From the NCBI GenBank assembly GCA_003511125.1, contig DOJV01000023.1, positions 1 through 8,968 of the forward strand: a stretch of 8,968 nt of DNA. Direction: 5' to 3'. The stretch is from Candidatus Uhrbacteria bacterium. GTDB lineage: Bacteria; Patescibacteriota; Patescibacteriia; UBA9934; GWF2-40-263. Made by a program: the position numbers and the translations under genes. This document shows, piece by piece, positions 6,947 to 8,968 of the stretch (positions are counted from its first letter, which is position 1; the number at the start of each line of letters is the position of its first letter). The notes under the pieces were generated by a model. It ran no database searches and was not told the origin of the DNA. It worked only from the letters and a program-made list of their open reading frames with translations.

Positions 6947-7016
6947 CGAGGCTTCGTCTAGCCAGGTACAGGACGCCTCCAAGCAGGAAACACTGGTTCA
7001 AATCCAGTAGCCTCGA
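6947..7016 (+). tRNA. tRNA-like gene 2, anticodon arm contracted by about 5 nt
   Basis: It lies 8 nt after tRNA-like 1, in the same transcript. Acceptor CGAGGCT (6947-6953)/AGCCTCG (7009-7015), D stem GTCT/GGAC (6956-6959, 6971-6974) with GG in the loop and A21, T arm ACTGG-TTCAAAT-CCAGT (6992-7008), and discriminator A7016 are all good; no CCA is encoded. The D-arm sequence (TTCGTCTAG...GGACGCC) resembles bacterial Glu tRNAs. Between base 26 (G6975) and the T stem only 16 nt remain (6976-6991), against 21-22 expected. A read as CCTCC-AA-GCAGG leaves a 2-nt loop; CCT/AGG leaves a 6-nt loop. No anticodon can be assigned, so it cannot decode in the normal way. Confidence 0.55.
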
Positions 7017-7126
7017 CATTCCGCGCCGCAAGGCGATTCTGAGTCTGTCGGACAAACAAGGTCGGCCTCGTTCCCAATCCAACCCCGTAAAGTTCGAGGA
7101 CCATTTGGCTGACCCAGATTCAGGAT

Positions 7127-7167
7127 GGTCTTGGAGTGTGCTTGGCCTAACTTCGCACTCCAAGACC
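7127..7167 (+). repeat. 12-14 bp inverted repeat (hairpin)
   Basis: GGTCTTGGAGTG (7127-7138) is the exact reverse complement of CACTCCAAGACC (7156-7167). A U-G and a G-C pair (7139/7155, 7140/7154) extend it to 14 bp with a 13-nt loop. No T tract follows, so it is not a terminator. Confidence 0.8.
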
Positions 7168-7321
7168 CGGTTATTCCGCTCTTTCAATTCACTTCCTGAC
7201 TCGACCGAAAGGTTGAATCAGCCTGCTGCCAAGGCACCAACGGCCAAACGCAGCGGGAGAGGAGAGGTGTCCTTCACACACCCCACGTCCCACCCAGGGG
7301 CACCCCTCCTCCGAAATCTCC

Positions 7322-7402
7322 GGCGCGCCACCAACCAGAGCCCATAATCCACGAACGGCTTCTCCTTCTCCACAACCAGGGCTTCCTGGTTGGTGGCGCG
7401 CC
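7322..7402. repeat. 17-bp perfect inverted repeat with GGCGCGCC ends
   Basis: GGCGCGCCACCAACCAG (7322-7338) and its exact reverse complement (7386-7402) enclose 47 nt. Inside, AGCCC (7339-7343) pairs with GGGCT (7379-7383) across a 2-nt bulge (7384-7385), leaving a 35-nt loop. Each arm begins or ends with the 8-nt palindrome GGCGCGCC. The right arm is close to the terminator at 7412. It may be an RNA domain, a protein-binding cruciform or a short mobile-element relic; no clean target-site duplication is seen. Confidence 0.85.
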
Positions 7403-7411
7403 CCTCCATTT

Positions 7412-7444
7412 TCGCCCCAGCTTCACCGCAGGGCGACTTTTTTT
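7412..7444 (+). terminator. Intrinsic terminator before prmC
   Basis: TCGCCC (7412-7417) pairs with GGGCGA (7431-7436) over 13 nt and is followed by C and seven T (7438-7444). It would end the tRNA-like transcript and separate it from prmC, whose ATG is 33 nt on. The large loop makes it weaker than the others. Confidence 0.6.
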
Positions 7445-7476
7445 ATCCTTACAATGTGCTAAACTGCAAAATAGCT

Positions 7477-8379
7477 ATGACTATTATAGAGACTCTGAAA
7501 TGGGCCAGTGAGAAATTAAAACACGAGTCAAAAGACCCGTCTGATTCTTCAATCCTTGACGCCCAAATTTTGTTGGCCGCGGTTTTAAAAACCCCAACCT
7601 CAAAACTTTTTTTGAATTTCAACAACCAACTTAAAGACGAAGATCTAGAAAAATTCAGGCAGTTTATTAAACGACGTTTAAACCGCGAACCAATAGCTTA
7701 TATTGTCGGCGAAAAAGAATTTTATAAAAGGAAATTTTTTGTTAACCCGCACACTTTAATTCCCCGGCCGGCCACCGAAACTTTGGTTGAAGCAGCCATC
7801 AAAATCGCCAAGCAAGACAAAAAACAAATTTTGTTTACCGACATTGGCACGGGTAGCGGTGCCATTGCCATAACCTTGGCGGCCGAAACAAAGTTACCGG
7901 TTATTGCCGTAGATATCGACCCAACAACTTTGGCCGTGGCTCGCAAAAACGCCGTCGATAATCAAGTTGAAGATTTGATCGATCTTCGACTAGGCAGCTT
8001 ACTCGCACCGCTCGTAAAAATTTTTGAGACTTTAAAAAAAACCAATGAGACGCCGTTTGACCATTTAATCGTCTGTGCCAACTTGCCCTACTTAGCCACC
8101 GAACAATGGAAAAAAACCGCGCCCGATGTTTACCTTTTCGAACCCAAATTGGCCCTAGAAGCCGGCGCCGATGGTTTGGATTTATACTGGCAACTACTTC
8201 GCGATCTAAAAAAAAATCGCGAACTCTTCCCATTCCAACTTTCTTTGCTTATAGAAATCGGCCCTGATCAAAAAGAAAAAACCGCGGCCATAATTAAACG
8301 TAATTTTCCTGATTTTAAAATTATTGTCTTAAAAGATCTGGATGGTTTTGAACGAGTGGTGGTGGCGACAGATAAATAA
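7477..8379 (+). CDS. prmC: Release factor glutamine methyltransferase PrmC (HemK)
   Basis: PrmC uses SAM to N5-methylate the Gln of the GGQ motif in RF1 and RF2, which speeds peptide release. The 300-residue product has the helical N-terminal domain with EPIAYIVGEKEF (71-82) and LIPRPATETL (94-103), then a Rossmann methyltransferase fold with DIGTGSGAIAI (122-132), the SAM-ribose acidic residue region AVDIDP (144-149), and ANLPY (201-205) with FEPKLALEAGADGLDLYW. The catalytic motif is usually NPPY; here it is NLPY, a form known from KsgA-type methyltransferases. The ATG at 7477 is chosen because MTIIETLKWASEKL starts like other PrmC proteins; the frame is open upstream, but only through the terminator region. 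No Shine-Dalgarno sequence; only a weak promoter (CTTACA at 7448) is visible. The stop TAA touches the terminator at 8380. Its substrate RF1 is encoded upstream. Confidence 0.95.
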   Translation: MTIIETLKWASEKLKHESKDPSDSSILDAQILLAAVLKTPTSKLFLNFNNQLKDEDLEKFRQFIKRRLNREPIAYIVGEKEFYKRKFFVNPHTLIPRPATETLVEAAIKIAKQDKKQILFTDIGTGSGAIAITLAAETKLPVIAVDIDPTTLAVARKNAVDNQVEDLIDLRLGSLLAPLVKIFETLKKTNETPFDHLIVCANLPYLATEQWKKTAPDVYLFEPKLALEAGADGLDLYWQLLRDLKKNRELFPFQLSLLIEIGPDQKEKTAAIIKRNFPDFKIIVLKDLDGFERVVVATDK

Positions 8380-8425
8380 AAAAAACGAATCGTGTCGACT
8401 TGTGTCTGCGGGCGATTCGTTTTTT
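8380..8425. terminator. Bidirectional terminator between prmC and the DUF3048 gene
   Basis: AAAAAACGAATCG (8380-8392) pairs over 13 bp with CGATTCGTTTTTT (8413-8425) around a 20-nt loop. A and T runs at both feet serve both convergent genes, whose stop codons are at 8377-8379 (+) and 8429-8431 (-). Confidence 0.88.
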
Positions 8426-8428
8426 GTT

Positions 8429-8968
8429 TTAAAAATTTTTTTCGGTGGTTGCAATAATTTCAATCCAAGTTTTTCCAGCATTCCAACTGATTTCTTTGCC
8501 GTCCTCGGAATAAAAACGCAGACGATCATCAGCAGCTTCTTTTTTCCAGACAGTCTTGATAATGCGACCATCTTGCAAAACCAAAGCGTCGCCTTGCCCG
8601 ATAGTATTAATTTCACGCCGGCCAACCTCGTCGATAATTTTAATGGCTGTGTAAACCACCGCTACATTATTGGCAACGATTTGATTACCAGAACTGGTGG
8701 TAATAGCCGAACCGCCGGTTTTGTAACGTTCGTAATAATTATTTTCCGATTGATATTTCCAAGTGACCTGATACAAGGGTTCAACAGAATTTAAAGACAA
8801 GTCGGTTTCCCGAGTCTCGGAAAATTCGGTCGGATCGTCGTTTTTAAATGGCCATAATCCATAATCAAGCTCGGGCGAAGTTTTTGATTTCAGGGCCTGA
8901 TTTAAAAATTCGGTTGAAGTGTAAACATTATGCGGAGCCGAACGGTTGGTTGAACGCCAAAAATAATG
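8429..8968 (-). CDS. DUF3048 (YerB-like) protein, 5' end outside the window
   Basis: The frame is open to the window edge, so 179 C-terminal residues are visible and the N-terminus, including any signal or lipobox, is missing. The first part reads HYFWRSTNRSAPHNVYTSTE, matching the [YF]xR...RxAPHNxYT block of DUF3048. The C-terminal domain follows with YQVTWKYQSENNYYERYKTG, GNQIVANNVAVVYT, GQGDALVLQDGRIIKTVWKK, RFYSEDGKEI and GKTWIEI, the typical order ending near the stop. DUF3048 proteins (B. subtilis YerB is one) are usually anchored extracytoplasmic lipoproteins of unknown function; the location is inferred from the family. The stop is TAA; it converges with prmC on a shared terminator. 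Confidence 0.85.
   Translation of the reverse strand, partial: HYFWRSTNRSAPHNVYTSTEFLNQALKSKTSPELDYGLWPFKNDDPTEFSETRETDLSLNSVEPLYQVTWKYQSENNYYERYKTGGSAITTSSGNQIVANNVAVVYTAIKIIDEVGRREINTIGQGDALVLQDGRIIKTVWKKEAADDRLRFYSEDGKEISWNAGKTWIEIIATTEKNF

Larger units (their letters stand above)
7017..7411 (+). ncRNA. Structured non-coding tail of the tRNA-like transcript, unknown
   Basis: No credible protein frame covers this stretch, and no promoter or T-tract terminator is seen before 7412, so it is probably transcribed with the tRNA-like genes. It is GC-richer than the coding DNA and has strong hairpins: CGCC-GCAA-GGCG (7024-7035), a 14-bp stem at 7127-7167, CTGA-c-TCGACC-GAAA-GGTTGA-a-TCAG (7196-7221, ten pairs with one C/A mismatch), GGTGT/ACACC (7266-7282), and the large inverted repeat at 7322-7402. 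The GNRA loops and G-U pairs favour a folded RNA. I found no match to RNase P, SRP, 6S or a third tRNA. Whether it is one RNA or a processed spacer is not clear. Confidence 0.42.

Noticed and set aside
7017..7126. A third tRNA, suggested by AAGTTCGAGGACC near 7090
   Set aside because: No matching T stem or acceptor pair can be drawn around it.
6895..7347. Open plus-strand frame of 150 codons across the tRNA-like genes and beyond
   Set aside because: It overlaps both tRNA-like genes, is rich in Arg and Pro from GC-rich hairpins, and resembles no family.

Overview
The window looks like chromosomal DNA of a small-genome bacterium, most plausibly Patescibacteria (CPR). This is inferred from several things. 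The coding DNA is AT-leaning with many Lys and Asn codons. None of the five genes with a visible start has a convincing Shine-Dalgarno sequence. The ribosomal protein L31 carries a long Lys-rich tail. There is a DUF3048 protein and a coiled-coil phosphoribosyltransferase-like protein. Every stop codon seen is TAA. Species cannot be named from the sequence.

Layout. 1-74: the end of an upstream plus-strand unit, closed by an intrinsic terminator. 73-1176 (-): queA (queuosine synthesis), with two G-rich in-frame insertions. 1244-2452 (+): a lipoprotein, divergent from queA. 2545-2874 (+): rpmE (L31), with a strong promoter and a small leader hairpin. 2921-4423 (-): phosphoribosyltransferase-like protein, sharing a bidirectional terminator with rpmE. 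4490-5575 (+): prfA (RF1). 5640-7470: a stretch of about 1.8 kb with no convincing intact protein gene. 7477-8379 (+): prmC, the methyltransferase for the GGQ motif of release factors. 8429-8968 (-): 3' part of a DUF3048 gene.

The 5640-7470 island is the interesting part. prfA and prmC are neighbours in many bacteria; here they are split by (a) a likely transposase remnant, (b) a perfect DnaA-box 9-mer, (c) a consensus promoter followed by about 785 nt packed with hairpins (GNRA and UUCG tetraloops) and ended by a strong intrinsic terminator, which is a candidate large structured non-coding RNA, (d) a second consensus promoter driving two tRNA-like genes whose acceptor, D and T arms are good but whose anticodon arms are shortened, and (e) about 400 nt of further structured sequence, including a 17-bp perfect GGCGCGCC-containing inverted repeat, then another terminator. 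I could not match the large RNA to RNase P, tmRNA, SRP RNA, 6S or rRNA by their signature sequences.

Functionally, L31, RF1 and PrmC all serve translation and its termination. QueA modifies tRNA. The RNA island sits inside this translation neighbourhood.
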